Assembly (NCBI GenBank): GCA_900467685.1 | Contig: UBQX01000027.1 | Location: 28,703 to 92,702, forward strand | Reading direction: 5' to 3' | DNA from: Hyphomicrobiales bacterium | GTDB taxonomy: Bacteria; Pseudomonadota; Alphaproteobacteria; Rhizobiales; Rhizobiaceae | DNA: 64,000 nucleotides | In this document: piece after piece, positions 29,738 through 38,126 of the stretch | Numbering within the stretch: position 1 is the first letter of the stretch | Layout of the letters: the number at the start of each line of letters is the position of its first letter | Notes under the pieces: generated by a model | What the model was told of the DNA's origin: nothing | The model's input: only the letters and a program-made list of their open reading frames with translations | Databases searched by the model: none | Program-made: the position numbers and the translations under genes

Positions 29738-31156
29738 TCAAGCCTTCTTCGGGTCGATCGGCAAGATCGGGCCGATATGACGCTCGAGTGCGCCCGCCGC
29801 GGAAAGGCAGCGCTCCTCGCGATACCACGCGCTGACGAGCTGGACGCCGGCAGGAACGCCATTGACGAAGCCGGCCGGGGCCGAAATCGCAGGAAGCGAC
29901 AATCCCGCAATCGCCGAGAGCGGTTTGAATGCTGCCAGGATTTTCGCCATGGTCGGGATATCGATGAGGTCGTGATTATGCGGAAAGGTGGGCTGGAAAG
30001 CCGTTGGCATCAGGACGACCGGATAGCGCTTCAAAAGCTCCGCCCAGGCGCGCTGGATGGCGATCCGGCGCTGCCAGGCCTGAATGAATTCCAGCGGAGA
30101 AAGCACAGGCAGGGCCCCGGCCGTATTCAGGAACGCGGTCTCGAAATCCTTGCCGCCCAGCGCGAACATGCCCTCACGGACCGGGCTCGGCGCTTCTGCA
30201 TAAAGCATCGCCATCCACAACTCGGCCATCTCGCCGAGATGCGGAAGCTCGACTTCTTCGACCGCATAGCCCTCTGCAGCAAGCCAGTCCGCCGCCTTCC
30301 GGACAAGCGCCGACATGGCCGGATCGACGCCCTCTGCCGGCGTGCCTGCATAGACAGCCACGCGGCAGGGGGCGACGTCTTCCACGCTTGGGAGGGGAAG
30401 AGGGGAAAGGGTCGGGTCGCGGTAGTCGGGGCGCTCGAGCGCGGCAAGGCCGAGACGCAGATCGTTTACCGAGCGTGCCATCAGGCCCTCGGTCGCGCCC
30501 TGCTGTAGGCAGAGCGATTTTTCGACATGGGCAGACGGGTTGTGGCCCGGAAGCCTGCCGACGGTCGGCTTTAAACCATAGATGCCGTTGACCGCGGCCG
30601 GCAGGCGCAGCGAACCGGCAACGTCGTTACCATGGGTGATGGAGCCGATGCCGATGGCGGAGGCAACCGCCGCGCCACCGCTCGACCCGCCAGGCGTCAG
30701 CGCCGGGTCCCAGGGGTTCAGCGTCTTGCCGTGAAGATCGTTCTGGGTGAACCAGCGATAGCAGAAGGCGGGAACATTGGTGCGGCCCACGACGATCGCG
30801 CCGGCATGACGAAGATTGGCAACGGGCGAACTGTCTTCGGAGGCAATGGCGTCCTTCGCCGCGACAAGTCCTACGGTCGTGGCGTGGCCAGCCGTATCCA
30901 CGTTGATCTTCACCGTGATCGGCACGCCATGGAGCGGGCCAACGGCGTCGCCGCGCCTTAGCGCTGCATCGGCTGCATCGGCCGCAGCCAGAGCTTCATC
31001 CGACATGTCGTCCACGACCGCATTGACGGCCGGATTGACGGCATGCATGCGTCCAATGACGGCCTCGGTTGCCTCGCGGCTGGAGATTTCGCCGGCGCGG
31101 ATCGCCGTTGCGGTGCGGGCGGAATCCCACGCCCAGATTTCGGTGCCTGAAGTCAC
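29738..31156 (-). CDS. Amidase (amidase-signature family)
   Basis: 472-residue amidase-signature hydrolase. The Ser-cisSer-Lys triad is visible: Lys83 in GVPITVKINVD, cis-Ser158 in GGSSGGAAVA and nucleophile Ser182 in GNDVAGSLRLPA, with the canonical 24-residue spacing between the two serines. It starts with GTG preceded by GGGAGGAAATC. It is divergent from a branched-chain-type importer, so it may act on the imported compound (an amide or amidated amino acid). The substrate is not determinable by eye. Confidence 0.9.
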   Translation of the reverse strand: MTSGTEIWAWDSARTATAIRAGEISSREATEAVIGRMHAVNPAVNAVVDDMSDEALAAADAADAALRRGDAVGPLHGVPITVKINVDTAGHATTVGLVAAKDAIASEDSSPVANLRHAGAIVVGRTNVPAFCYRWFTQNDLHGKTLNPWDPALTPGGSSGGAAVASAIGIGSITHGNDVAGSLRLPAAVNGIYGLKPTVGRLPGHNPSAHVEKSLCLQQGATEGLMARSVNDLRLGLAALERPDYRDPTLSPLPLPSVEDVAPCRVAVYAGTPAEGVDPAMSALVRKAADWLAAEGYAVEEVELPHLGEMAELWMAMLYAEAPSPVREGMFALGGKDFETAFLNTAGALPVLSPLEFIQAWQRRIAIQRAWAELLKRYPVVLMPTAFQPTFPHNHDLIDIPTMAKILAAFKPLSAIAGLSLPAISAPAGFVNGVPAGVQLVSAWYREERCLSAAGALERHIGPILPIDPKKA

Positions 31157-31241
31157 GATTTCCTCCCATTGTCAGACCGGCGGCATCGCCTCTCGTTTCA
31201 AGGGAAATCACGTTCCTGAAAAAATCGAGCCGCCTCACCAG

Positions 31242-31278
31242 TTGACGAACGTTTAATCCAATCATATGATTTGGTCAA
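31242..31278. promoter_or_regulatory. Overlapping divergent promoters with central palindrome
   Basis: Plus strand: TTGACG (31242-31247), 17-bp spacer, TATGAT (31265-31270). Minus strand: TTGACC (reverse complement of 31273-31278), 17-bp spacer, TAAACG (reverse complement of 31250-31255). The two promoters occupy the same 37 bp, and the perfect 12-bp palindrome AATCATATGATT (31260-31271) covers the plus-strand -10. A repressor bound here would silence both the amidase-TetR unit and the ABC-transporter unit. Confidence 0.65.
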
Positions 31279-31328
31279 TTGACTAGATTGTCGATTGCGA
31301 ATTGGGAATTCGTTTCGGGAGGAAAAAC

Positions 31329-32666
31329 ATGAAACTTATCAACGGGAAAACTACGTCTACGAACACGTCGGCATCGCGCCGCGATGTCCTGAAGCTTGGT
31401 GCGCTGGGCGCTGCCACCGCAGCCTTCTCGCTGCACTTTCCGGCAGCGCATGCTGCTGGCGGCGATGTCCTGCGCATCGGCTGGGTCGGGGCTATGTCGG
31501 GTCCGGGCGCGCTCTTCGGCGAGCCGGTGGATTTCATCAAGGCCCAGATGGAGAAGCTGTTCAAGGGCGGCTTCAAGATCGGCGCGAAGACTTACTCTGT
31601 GGAAATCCTGCTCCGCGACAGCCAGAGCTCGGTCAACGTTGCGACCCAGGTCACGATCGACCTGATGACGCGCGAGAAGGTCGATCTCATTGTAGCCTCG
31701 GAAGCGCTGGCCGCCATCGGCGGCGGGCAGATGGCGATCGTCAACAAGACGCCGATCGTCTCCAGCATCCTGCCATCGGACGCCATGCTCGGCATTCGCG
31801 GCGGCCCCGATGGCTATTCCAACAAGGGCACGCCGTGGACCTTCCACTTCTGCTTCGCGACGACCGATATCAGCGCCGCCTATGTCGGGATGTGGGAGCC
31901 GGTGCGTAAGCGTCTCAATGACACGGTCGCCGTGAGCTTCGTCGACCAGCCCGCCTCGCGCGGCTTTGCCGATCCGCAATACGGCCTGCCGGCCATGCTG
32001 AAGAAGAGCGGCTACAAGACGGTCGATGGTGGCATGTTCAAGATGGAGACGCAGGACTTCTCCAACCAGGTTGCGGCCTTCCAGCAGGGCAATGCGCAGA
32101 TCCTGTCGGGCTTCATGTTTGCCGATCACTTCGCGGGCATGTGGCGGAGTGCGGCTCAGTCCAAGTACAAGCCGGAAATCGCGACCGTGGCCGGTGCGTT
32201 CCTCTTCCCCGGTGGGGTCGAGGCGCTGGGCGATCGCGGCGACGGCATGTCGACGGAAATCTGGTGGTCGCCGAAGCTTCCCTACAAATCCTCGCTGACC
32301 GGCCAGAGCGCCACCGAACTGGCGGCGGAATGGGAAAGCACCACCGGCAAGCAGTGGACTGCCGTTCTCGGCTACACCCACGCCGTCTGGGAAGTGGCGC
32401 TTGCAGGGCTCAAGGCTGCAGGCGATCCCAAGGACAAGAAGGCCGTCCAGGCAGCGCTTTCCAAGCTGACGCTGGACACCGTGGTCGGAAAGGTCGATTT
32501 CGCGTCCGCCAAGGTTCCGGGCCTCGCCAGCACCCCGCTGGTTGCCGGGCAATGGCGCAAGGCCAAGAGCGGCAAGTTCAAATACGATCTCGTCGTCACC
32601 TACAAAGGCTCTGACTCGCCCTTCCAGGTCGAGGATGAATTCAAGCTGCTCTCCGAGCTTGCCTGA
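31329..32666 (+). CDS. ABC transporter substrate-binding protein (branched-chain amino acid type, Tat-exported)
   Basis: 445-residue type I periplasmic binding protein (Peripla_BP_6-like). The ATG at 31329 was chosen for the GGGAGG directly upstream. The N-terminus carries a twin-arginine signal (SASRRDVLKLGALGAATAAF). The mature domain has the two-lobe pattern with IGWVGAMSGPGALFGEP at its start. It is the first gene of an importer operon with two ATPases, two permeases and a DUF3237 protein. The ligand is unknown; the neighbouring amidase suggests an amide or amino-acid-like compound. Confidence 0.9.
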   Translation: MKLINGKTTSTNTSASRRDVLKLGALGAATAAFSLHFPAAHAAGGDVLRIGWVGAMSGPGALFGEPVDFIKAQMEKLFKGGFKIGAKTYSVEILLRDSQSSVNVATQVTIDLMTREKVDLIVASEALAAIGGGQMAIVNKTPIVSSILPSDAMLGIRGGPDGYSNKGTPWTFHFCFATTDISAAYVGMWEPVRKRLNDTVAVSFVDQPASRGFADPQYGLPAMLKKSGYKTVDGGMFKMETQDFSNQVAAFQQGNAQILSGFMFADHFAGMWRSAAQSKYKPEIATVAGAFLFPGGVEALGDRGDGMSTEIWWSPKLPYKSSLTGQSATELAAEWESTTGKQWTAVLGYTHAVWEVALAGLKAAGDPKDKKAVQAALSKLTLDTVVGKVDFASAKVPGLASTPLVAGQWRKAKSGKFKYDLVVTYKGSDSPFQVEDEFKLLSELA

Positions 32667-32780
32667 TAACCCTCAGACGGGTTTGCAAACTGCATCCGCA
32701 GGTCTCGCTTGAAGGCCAGGGCGCGCACCCTGGCCCGGCGTCACCTGCGGATGCGCGAAAACAGTGGAGGAAATCGGGAC

Positions 32781-33503
32781 ATGTTGGAAGCAGAAGGCCT
32801 CTGCAAGTCGTATGGCGCCAAGACCGTCGTCGATAAGGTGAGCTTTTCGGTTGTGACCGGTGAGTGCCTCGGTATCATCGGACCGAACGGTGCCGGTAAG
32901 ACGACCCTCTTCAATGCGCTGGACGGAACGGTCTCGGTCAATCGTGGCGCCGTCAAGCTCGACGGGCGAGACGTGTCGCGGCTCACGCAATATGAGCGCG
33001 CCCGGATGGGCCTTGGCCGCGCCTACCAGGTACCTCGCACCTTTGTCGGTCTCTCCGTTTTCGAAAACGTGCTCGCTGGCGTCATGCATGGGCCGAACCT
33101 CCGTGGCACGGCTGCAAGCCATGAGGCGCGCGCCATCCTCGATACGGTCGGCCTGCTGCCGAAGGCCAATATGCCGGCAGGCGCGTTGCCGCTTCTCGAC
33201 CGCAAGCGGCTGGAACTTGCCAAGGCAATGAGCGTCGGCACCAAGGTCATCCTGCTCGACGAAATCGCCGGCGGCCTCACCGAAGAGGAAGTCCACGACA
33301 TTATCGGCATCGTCAAGGTGCTGAAAAAGGACCGCGCCGTGATCTGGATCGAGCATATCGCCCACGCGCTGATGGCGGTGGCGACCAGGATCATGGTGCT
33401 GAATTTCGGCGAGAAGGTCGCCGATGGAGACCCCGCCGAGGTCATGGCATCGCGCCTCGTTCAGGAAATCTATCTGGGGATCTCGGTCGATGACGCTGCT
33501 TGA
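32781..33503 (+). CDS. ABC transporter ATP-binding protein (LivG-like)
   Basis: 240 residues from the ATG at 32781 (MLEAEGLCKSYGAK), 10 bases after GGAGG. It shows Walker A GPNGAGKTTL, a Q-loop region ARAYQVPRTFVGLSVFENVL and Walker B VILLDEIAGGL. The signature is degenerate (LLDRKRLELAKAMSV instead of LSGGQQ), as is common in LivG. Its last 14 bp overlap the next ATPase gene. Confidence 0.92.
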   Translation: MLEAEGLCKSYGAKTVVDKVSFSVVTGECLGIIGPNGAGKTTLFNALDGTVSVNRGAVKLDGRDVSRLTQYERARMGLGRAYQVPRTFVGLSVFENVLAGVMHGPNLRGTAASHEARAILDTVGLLPKANMPAGALPLLDRKRLELAKAMSVGTKVILLDEIAGGLTEEEVHDIIGIVKVLKKDRAVIWIEHIAHALMAVATRIMVLNFGEKVADGDPAEVMASRLVQEIYLGISVDDAA

Positions 33504-34197
33504 ACTGGAACATGTCGACGTCTTCTATCGCGACTTGCAGGCGACCTTCGATGTGTCGCTGAAGGTAGACGAAGGCGAGACGGTCGCCATTATCGGTGCG
33601 AACGGCGCGGGCAAGTCAACGCTTCTGCGCGCCATGATCGGCCTGACGCAATGCCGCAACGGACGCATCCGCCTCGCCGGTGAAGACGTGACGCGGCTTC
33701 GCTGCGATCTCCTGGCGCGGCGCGGTGTTGCACTTGTGCCGGAAGGGCGTCGGCTCTTTTCATCACTCACAGTCGAAGAGAACCTGCTTCTCGCAATGGC
33801 GCGGGCGCGCAAGGGGCCATGGACGCTCGGCCGCGTCTACGAACTCTTCCCCGCGATGAAGGAATTCCGCAGTCATCGTGCTTCGGACCTGTCCGGCGGG
33901 CAGCAACAGATGGTCGCGATCTCGCGTGCTCTTCTCACCAATCCGCGCGTGCTTCTATGCGACGAGCTGTCGCTCGGTCTTGCACCAAAGGTCATTTCGG
34001 AAATTTACGCCTGTTTCGACGGCATCCGGAAGGAAGGCGTCTCCATCGTTCTGGTCGAGCAGGATACGGTGCGCGCGCGCTCTGCCTCGGACCGGCTTTA
34101 TTGCCTGCTGAAGGGCAAGGTGCGGCTCGCCGCCAGATCCTCGACCGTCACACCCGATGCGATCCGCGACGCCTATTTCGGAGAAACCCACGCATGA
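33490..34197 (+). CDS. ABC transporter ATP-binding protein (LivF-like)
   Basis: 235 residues from the ATG at 33490 (MTLLELEHVDVFYRD), internal to the end of the preceding gene (14-bp overlap). It shows Walker A GANGAGKSTLL, the LivF hallmark VPEGRRLFSSLTVEENL, signature LSGGQQQM and Walker B VLLCDELSLGLAP. Its stop overlaps the permease start as ATGA. Confidence 0.93.
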   Translation: MTLLELEHVDVFYRDLQATFDVSLKVDEGETVAIIGANGAGKSTLLRAMIGLTQCRNGRIRLAGEDVTRLRCDLLARRGVALVPEGRRLFSSLTVEENLLLAMARARKGPWTLGRVYELFPAMKEFRSHRASDLSGGQQQMVAISRALLTNPRVLLCDELSLGLAPKVISEIYACFDGIRKEGVSIVLVEQDTVRARSASDRLYCLLKGKVRLAARSSTVTPDAIRDAYFGETHA

Positions 34198-35066
34198 GCT
34201 TTCTGCCCACAATTCTCAACGGGCTCATGGTTGGTGGCCTTTATGGCCTCTTCGGCCTTGGCCTTGCCTTCGCCTTCGGCATCATGCGCATCGTCAACAT
34301 CGCACATGGCGAATTCATCGTGCTCGGGGCCTATATCGGCGCATCATTGCTATCTGTCACGCATATGCCGCTGCCTGTGGTGATCGCGCTGGTCGCCGTC
34401 GTCACCTTCGGGCTCGGCTGGGCTCTGCAGACTGTCATGCTGAACCGCATGATCGGGCCAAATCCCGTGCCGGCCATGGTCGCGACCATGGGGCTGTCCA
34501 TTATCATTCGCAATGCGCTCGTCGAATATTACGGCGCGGATATCCGGGCCATCGACATAGGTCCCCTACAGGATGAAGGCGTTTCGATCTTTGGAACCTC
34601 CATCGGCGTGCTGCCCATCATCATCTTCTGCACCGCCGTGCTGCTCTTCGTGCTGATGCATCTCCTCTTGACCCGCACGACGCTCGGCCGCGCCTTCCGC
34701 GCCGCGGCAGACGATTTCGAGATCCTGGAAACGCTCGGCTTCAACCGCAAGCGCGTCTATGCCATCGCAATGGGGCTGGCCGTCACGCTTTCGGCCATTG
34801 CCGGGCTGCTTCTCGCGATCCGCAGCTCCTATTCGCCCTATAGCGGCGTCGAACGCCTGCTGATCTCGTTCGAAGTCGTCATCATCGGCGGCATCGGCTC
34901 GCTGCGCGGCAGTTTCCTGGCCGGTCTCTTCCTCGGCGTGGTGCAGCTGATCGGCCTCCGGATCAATCCGAATTCCGGACCGCTCTTCGGCCATCTCGCC
35001 TTCTTCCTCATTCTTCTGGCTCAGCAGGCCAACCTGCCGGGTCTGTTCATACGGAGGCGGACATGA
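34194..35066 (+). CDS. ABC transporter permease (LivH-like)
   Basis: 290-residue inner-membrane permease with about eight hydrophobic helices and the LivH family signature GLMVGGLYGLFGLGLAFAFGIMRIVNIAHGEF at the start. The C-terminal half has the EAA-like loop (GFNRKRVYAIAMGLA) and VIIGGIGSLRGSFLAG. The start at 34194 overlaps the preceding stop (ATGA) and the end overlaps the next permease (ATGA), so the genes are tightly coupled. Confidence 0.93.
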   Translation: MSFLPTILNGLMVGGLYGLFGLGLAFAFGIMRIVNIAHGEFIVLGAYIGASLLSVTHMPLPVVIALVAVVTFGLGWALQTVMLNRMIGPNPVPAMVATMGLSIIIRNALVEYYGADIRAIDIGPLQDEGVSIFGTSIGVLPIIIFCTAVLLFVLMHLLLTRTTLGRAFRAAADDFEILETLGFNRKRVYAIAMGLAVTLSAIAGLLLAIRSSYSPYSGVERLLISFEVVIIGGIGSLRGSFLAGLFLGVVQLIGLRINPNSGPLFGHLAFFLILLAQQANLPGLFIRRRT

Positions 35067-36040
35067 ACGGTCCCATCTCTTCGCGGCCCATCTTCTCGGC
35101 CAATGCCGGCCTGATCGGCGGCATTTTGCTGGTCGGCGCGCTGGCGCTCAGCGCGGTTCTCCTGCCTGTCGATCGCCGGCTGCCTATGGAAATCTGCCTC
35201 GTGCTGGCGATGGCACAAGGCTGGAACCTGCTCTGCGGCTATACCGGCCTTTTGTCCTTTGGCCACCAGGCCTTCATCGGCGTGGGGGCCTATACCCTCT
35301 TCCTCGTGGTCAATACGCTCGGCATTTCGCCCTTCCTTGGCCTCGCCTTCAGCGCCGTTGTCTCGGCCGCGGTGGCGGTCGTGATCGCACTGCTGCTCAA
35401 GGGCTCGCGCGACGCCTATTTCTCCATCGGCATCTGGGTCTTGGCCGACTGCCTCAGACTTCTGGTCGGCCAGTGGGATTTCGTCGGCTCGTCTCAGGGC
35501 ATGGTGCTGAATGCGCCGGATATCGATCCCGCAACCTTCGGCGACGCTGTCTTCTGGGCGGCGCTGGCGCTTGTCCTCGTGACACAATTCGCCATCTTCG
35601 GCTTGCTGCGCACCCGTTTCGGCCTCGGGCTGATGGCGATCCGCGACAATGAGACGGCGGCAGCCAGCGTCGGCATCGCACCGGGCCGCTCGCGCGTCAT
35701 CGCCTTCGTCGCCTCAGCCGTCATCTGCGCGGTCGCCGGCGCGATCTATTACCTCTCCGTTCTCTATGTCGATCCAGCCGGCGCCTTCGATATCGACTGG
35801 CAGATTCGCATTCTTTTCATCGTGATCGTCGGCGGTGCCGGCACACTGGAAGGACCACTGATCGGGACGGCGATCTATTTCCTGCTGCGCGAATTCCTTC
35901 AGGATCACGGCGGTTTGTTCCTGATCGTTCAGGGTGCGATTGCAGCACTGACCATGCTCTTCGCGCCGCAAGGCCTTTGGGGACTCATCCAGGCACGCAC
36001 CGGCTGGCAGCTGTTCCCGACCAAATGGGTCACGCAATAA
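35063..36040 (+). CDS. ABC transporter permease (LivM-like)
   Basis: 325-residue permease of the LivM type. It shows AQGWNLLCGYTGLLSFGHQAFIGVGAYT (family signature), GLGLMAIRDNETAAASVGIAPGRSRVIAF (EAA loop) and FIVIVGGAGTLEGPLIGTAIY. It starts on an ATGA overlap with the LivH-like gene and completes the five-part importer. Confidence 0.93.
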   Translation: MNGPISSRPIFSANAGLIGGILLVGALALSAVLLPVDRRLPMEICLVLAMAQGWNLLCGYTGLLSFGHQAFIGVGAYTLFLVVNTLGISPFLGLAFSAVVSAAVAVVIALLLKGSRDAYFSIGIWVLADCLRLLVGQWDFVGSSQGMVLNAPDIDPATFGDAVFWAALALVLVTQFAIFGLLRTRFGLGLMAIRDNETAAASVGIAPGRSRVIAFVASAVICAVAGAIYYLSVLYVDPAGAFDIDWQIRILFIVIVGGAGTLEGPLIGTAIYFLLREFLQDHGGLFLIVQGAIAALTMLFAPQGLWGLIQARTGWQLFPTKWVTQ

Positions 36041-36061
36041 GCACGACGATGGGAGGATGAC

Positions 36062-36538
36062 ATGACATCGCGACTGAAAACCATTGCACCTAACCTGACC
36101 TTCGCATTCGACATATATGTCGATCTCGGTCAGCCCACCTTTGCCGGTCGCGGACGACTCGGCGAACGGCGCATCTTCCCGATCATCGGCGGCTCGGTGG
36201 TCGGCCCGCTTCTCAACGGCCGCGTCTGCCCAGGTGGTGCGGACTATGCGCTGGTGCGCAATGACCGCTCGACGCTGGTCAGCGCCCACTACATGCTGGA
36301 AGCGGACGATGGCACACCGATCTATATCCGCAACGACGGACTTTTCTCTGCACCCGTCGCGACGGTTGAAAAGGTCGACGCAGGCGAACTGGTGACACCG
36401 AACCAGTACTATTTCCGCGCAGCGCCTGTCTTCGACGCCCCCGATGGCCCGCATATCTGGCTGAGCGACCACCTCTTCATTTCTTCCTGCGCCTTCCACC
36501 AGACCGACGTGACCATCTCGGTATACCGGATCGACTAG
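36062..36538 (+). CDS. DUF3237 domain protein
   Basis: 158 residues, a single small beta-barrel domain of the DUF3237 family. It shows the pattern FDIYVDLGQP, GERRIFPIIGGSVVGPLLNGRVCPGGADYALVRNDRSTLVSAHYMLEADDGTPIYIRNDG. No enzymatic role is established. It lies 21 bp after the LivM-like gene with GGGAGG upstream, so it is co-transcribed with the importer. It may act on the imported compound. Confidence 0.85.
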   Translation: MTSRLKTIAPNLTFAFDIYVDLGQPTFAGRGRLGERRIFPIIGGSVVGPLLNGRVCPGGADYALVRNDRSTLVSAHYMLEADDGTPIYIRNDGLFSAPVATVEKVDAGELVTPNQYYFRAAPVFDAPDGPHIWLSDHLFISSCAFHQTDVTISVYRID

Positions 36539-36660
36539 AAGATTTTCGGCGAGAGTATGAAGACGGGTCCGCGTTCAGGTAGGAAACACCGAAACGGTCA
36601 TGAAAAGCGCGGCCTGCATCAATCCTGCCCGCTCTCTTTATCTGAAGGCTAAACGCACGG

Positions 36661-36700
36661 AAGCCCGCTGGTTTTCTCCGAGGCGGGCTTTTGTGTTTTG
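36661..36700 (+). terminator. Rho-independent terminator
   Basis: Arms AAGCCCGC (36661-36668) and GCGGGCTT (36683-36690), followed by TTTTGTGTTTT. It would end the ABC-transporter/DUF3237 transcript. Confidence 0.75.
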
Positions 36701-36706
36701 AGAAGC

Positions 36707-36749
36707 TGGTAGCGGGGCTGATGGCGCAGAGGCTTGTCAATTCGGCTGG
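36707..36749. repeat. Dispersed repeat (CTGATGGCGCAGAG core), copy 1
   Basis: TGGTAGCGGGG joined to CTGATGGCGCAGAGGCTTG and TCAATTCGGC, lying just after a terminator hairpin. Related copies are at 40730-40775 and 52071-52111. The first 11 bases read on the minus strand as a tRNA 3' end (CCCCGCTACCA). Confidence 0.6.
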
Positions 36750-36931
36750 TATAGCGACTTATTTATTAGCGGGCACGGATTGGAAACGAGCTTGCTGGAA
36801 CCGGGATGGCAGGAATTCGGCCTTTCCGGATCGAAGGTTGCCATCCCTAGGATCTGGGAGCTGCGATGGCCGTCCAAGAATACACGCTCTTGACGCAAGG
36901 CACGGCGCGCTTTGTCGAATATTTGCGGTTC

Positions 36932-37840
36932 CTACTTCTCTTCGGCCGCCGTTTCGAGTTCTTCCGCAATCTGAGCATAGCTGATGAGGGCGAATAGAGC
37001 ACTGCCGCCGATCACATTGCCGAAAAGGGTCGGAAGATAGAAATGGGTGATGGCACGGCCGACATGGAGTTCTCCGGAAAATATGAGCGAAGCGGCTTCC
37101 ACCGAACCGGCGACAATGTGCGAGAGATGAAAAAGAGCGATGAGATAGGTCAGCAGGGCGATGACCGGGAAACGGGAGCTTTCCGCTGAGGGCAACAGCC
37201 ACACGACTGTGGCGATCAGCCATCCGGCGGCGATAGCACGCAGGAACATATAGCCGCGCGATGGCTCCATGGCTTCCCGAGCAATCTCTAGCGCTGCAGC
37301 CCGAACCTCGGGCATATGCAGAATATCGAACGCAACCGCTGCTCCGAACACCAAAGTGCCAGCCAGATTGGCCGCAAAGACGAGCGACCAAAGCCTTGCG
37401 ATGGCCCAAACGCCCTTTGCATTGGGCTTGGCGAGAAACGGCAGCATGGCGGTCAGCGTGATTTCTGTAAAAAGCTGCTGGCGGGCGAGAATGACGATCA
37501 GGAAGCCGACCGCGTAACCCCAGCACTCCACCAGCGGCCGCCAGTCTGCGTCGGGCAAATAGTGGCGTAGCGTCGCCTGGGTGAAAACGGAGAATCCAAT
37601 CGACAGCCCTGCCGCGAAACCCGACCACAGAAGACTGCTCGCAGGCCGGGCGAGCTCCGAGTCTCCCTCTTTCCTGACGATCTCGTAAACAGCGACGGGC
37701 CTGAGTTGGAGACGGTCATCCACTTCTCTCTTCTCTTTGGAACTCAAATGCTTGTCGTCACGATCCGCAGATGATCTTTCGTCTGCCGGCATTTTGCCGT
37801 TGGCCTGTTCTTCTGTCCTGGAGCTCGCGGCCATTTCCAT
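36932..37840 (-). CDS. Formate/nitrite transporter (FNT) family protein
   Basis: 302 residues: a hydrophilic N-terminal extension of about 65 residues, then six membrane helices of the FNT channel fold. Recognisable are LLWSGFAAGLSIGFSVFTQ, LARQQLFTEITLTAMLPFL and HIVAGSVEAASLIF. It resembles the YfdC-type branch with a long charged N-terminus. It is divergent from an FdhF/YdeP-type oxidoreductase, suggesting a link to formate or a similar small carboxylate. The transported ion is not determinable here. Confidence 0.85.
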   Translation of the reverse strand: MEMAASSRTEEQANGKMPADERSSADRDDKHLSSKEKREVDDRLQLRPVAVYEIVRKEGDSELARPASSLLWSGFAAGLSIGFSVFTQATLRHYLPDADWRPLVECWGYAVGFLIVILARQQLFTEITLTAMLPFLAKPNAKGVWAIARLWSLVFAANLAGTLVFGAAVAFDILHMPEVRAAALEIAREAMEPSRGYMFLRAIAAGWLIATVVWLLPSAESSRFPVIALLTYLIALFHLSHIVAGSVEAASLIFSGELHVGRAITHFYLPTLFGNVIGGSALFALISYAQIAEELETAAEEK

Positions 37841-38126
37841 TCCTTGTCGAAAAGCACTCTCATGAAATTATGCAGGTCACCTTCAAAACGGCATTTGGTG
37901 CCCGGAGGTAACAATCCGCGACCCAATCGGTTCCCTCGGCCCGCATGGAAAACATGGCCGATGGCACTTTCCCTGCCTCATTCATGAAAATGGCAGCCGG
38001 ACGTTTCGCGACGGAACTCCTGCAGCCGAATCTCGTTGTTTAAATTTGAAACCGATTTCGCTGGGCTACGTCCTTCTTCAGACATCTTCGCCCTTCGGGT
38101 TGGTGGAGCCTGAGGAGAATGTGACC

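Larger units (their letters stand above)
36539..36931. other. Intergenic region with terminator and dispersed repeat
   Basis: 393 bp between the DUF3237 gene (plus) and the FNT gene (minus, convergent). It holds a Rho-independent terminator at 36661-36700 and one copy of the dispersed GATGGCGCAGAG repeat at 36707-36749. The rest (36539-36660 and 36750-36931) shows no gene. Confidence 0.6.
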
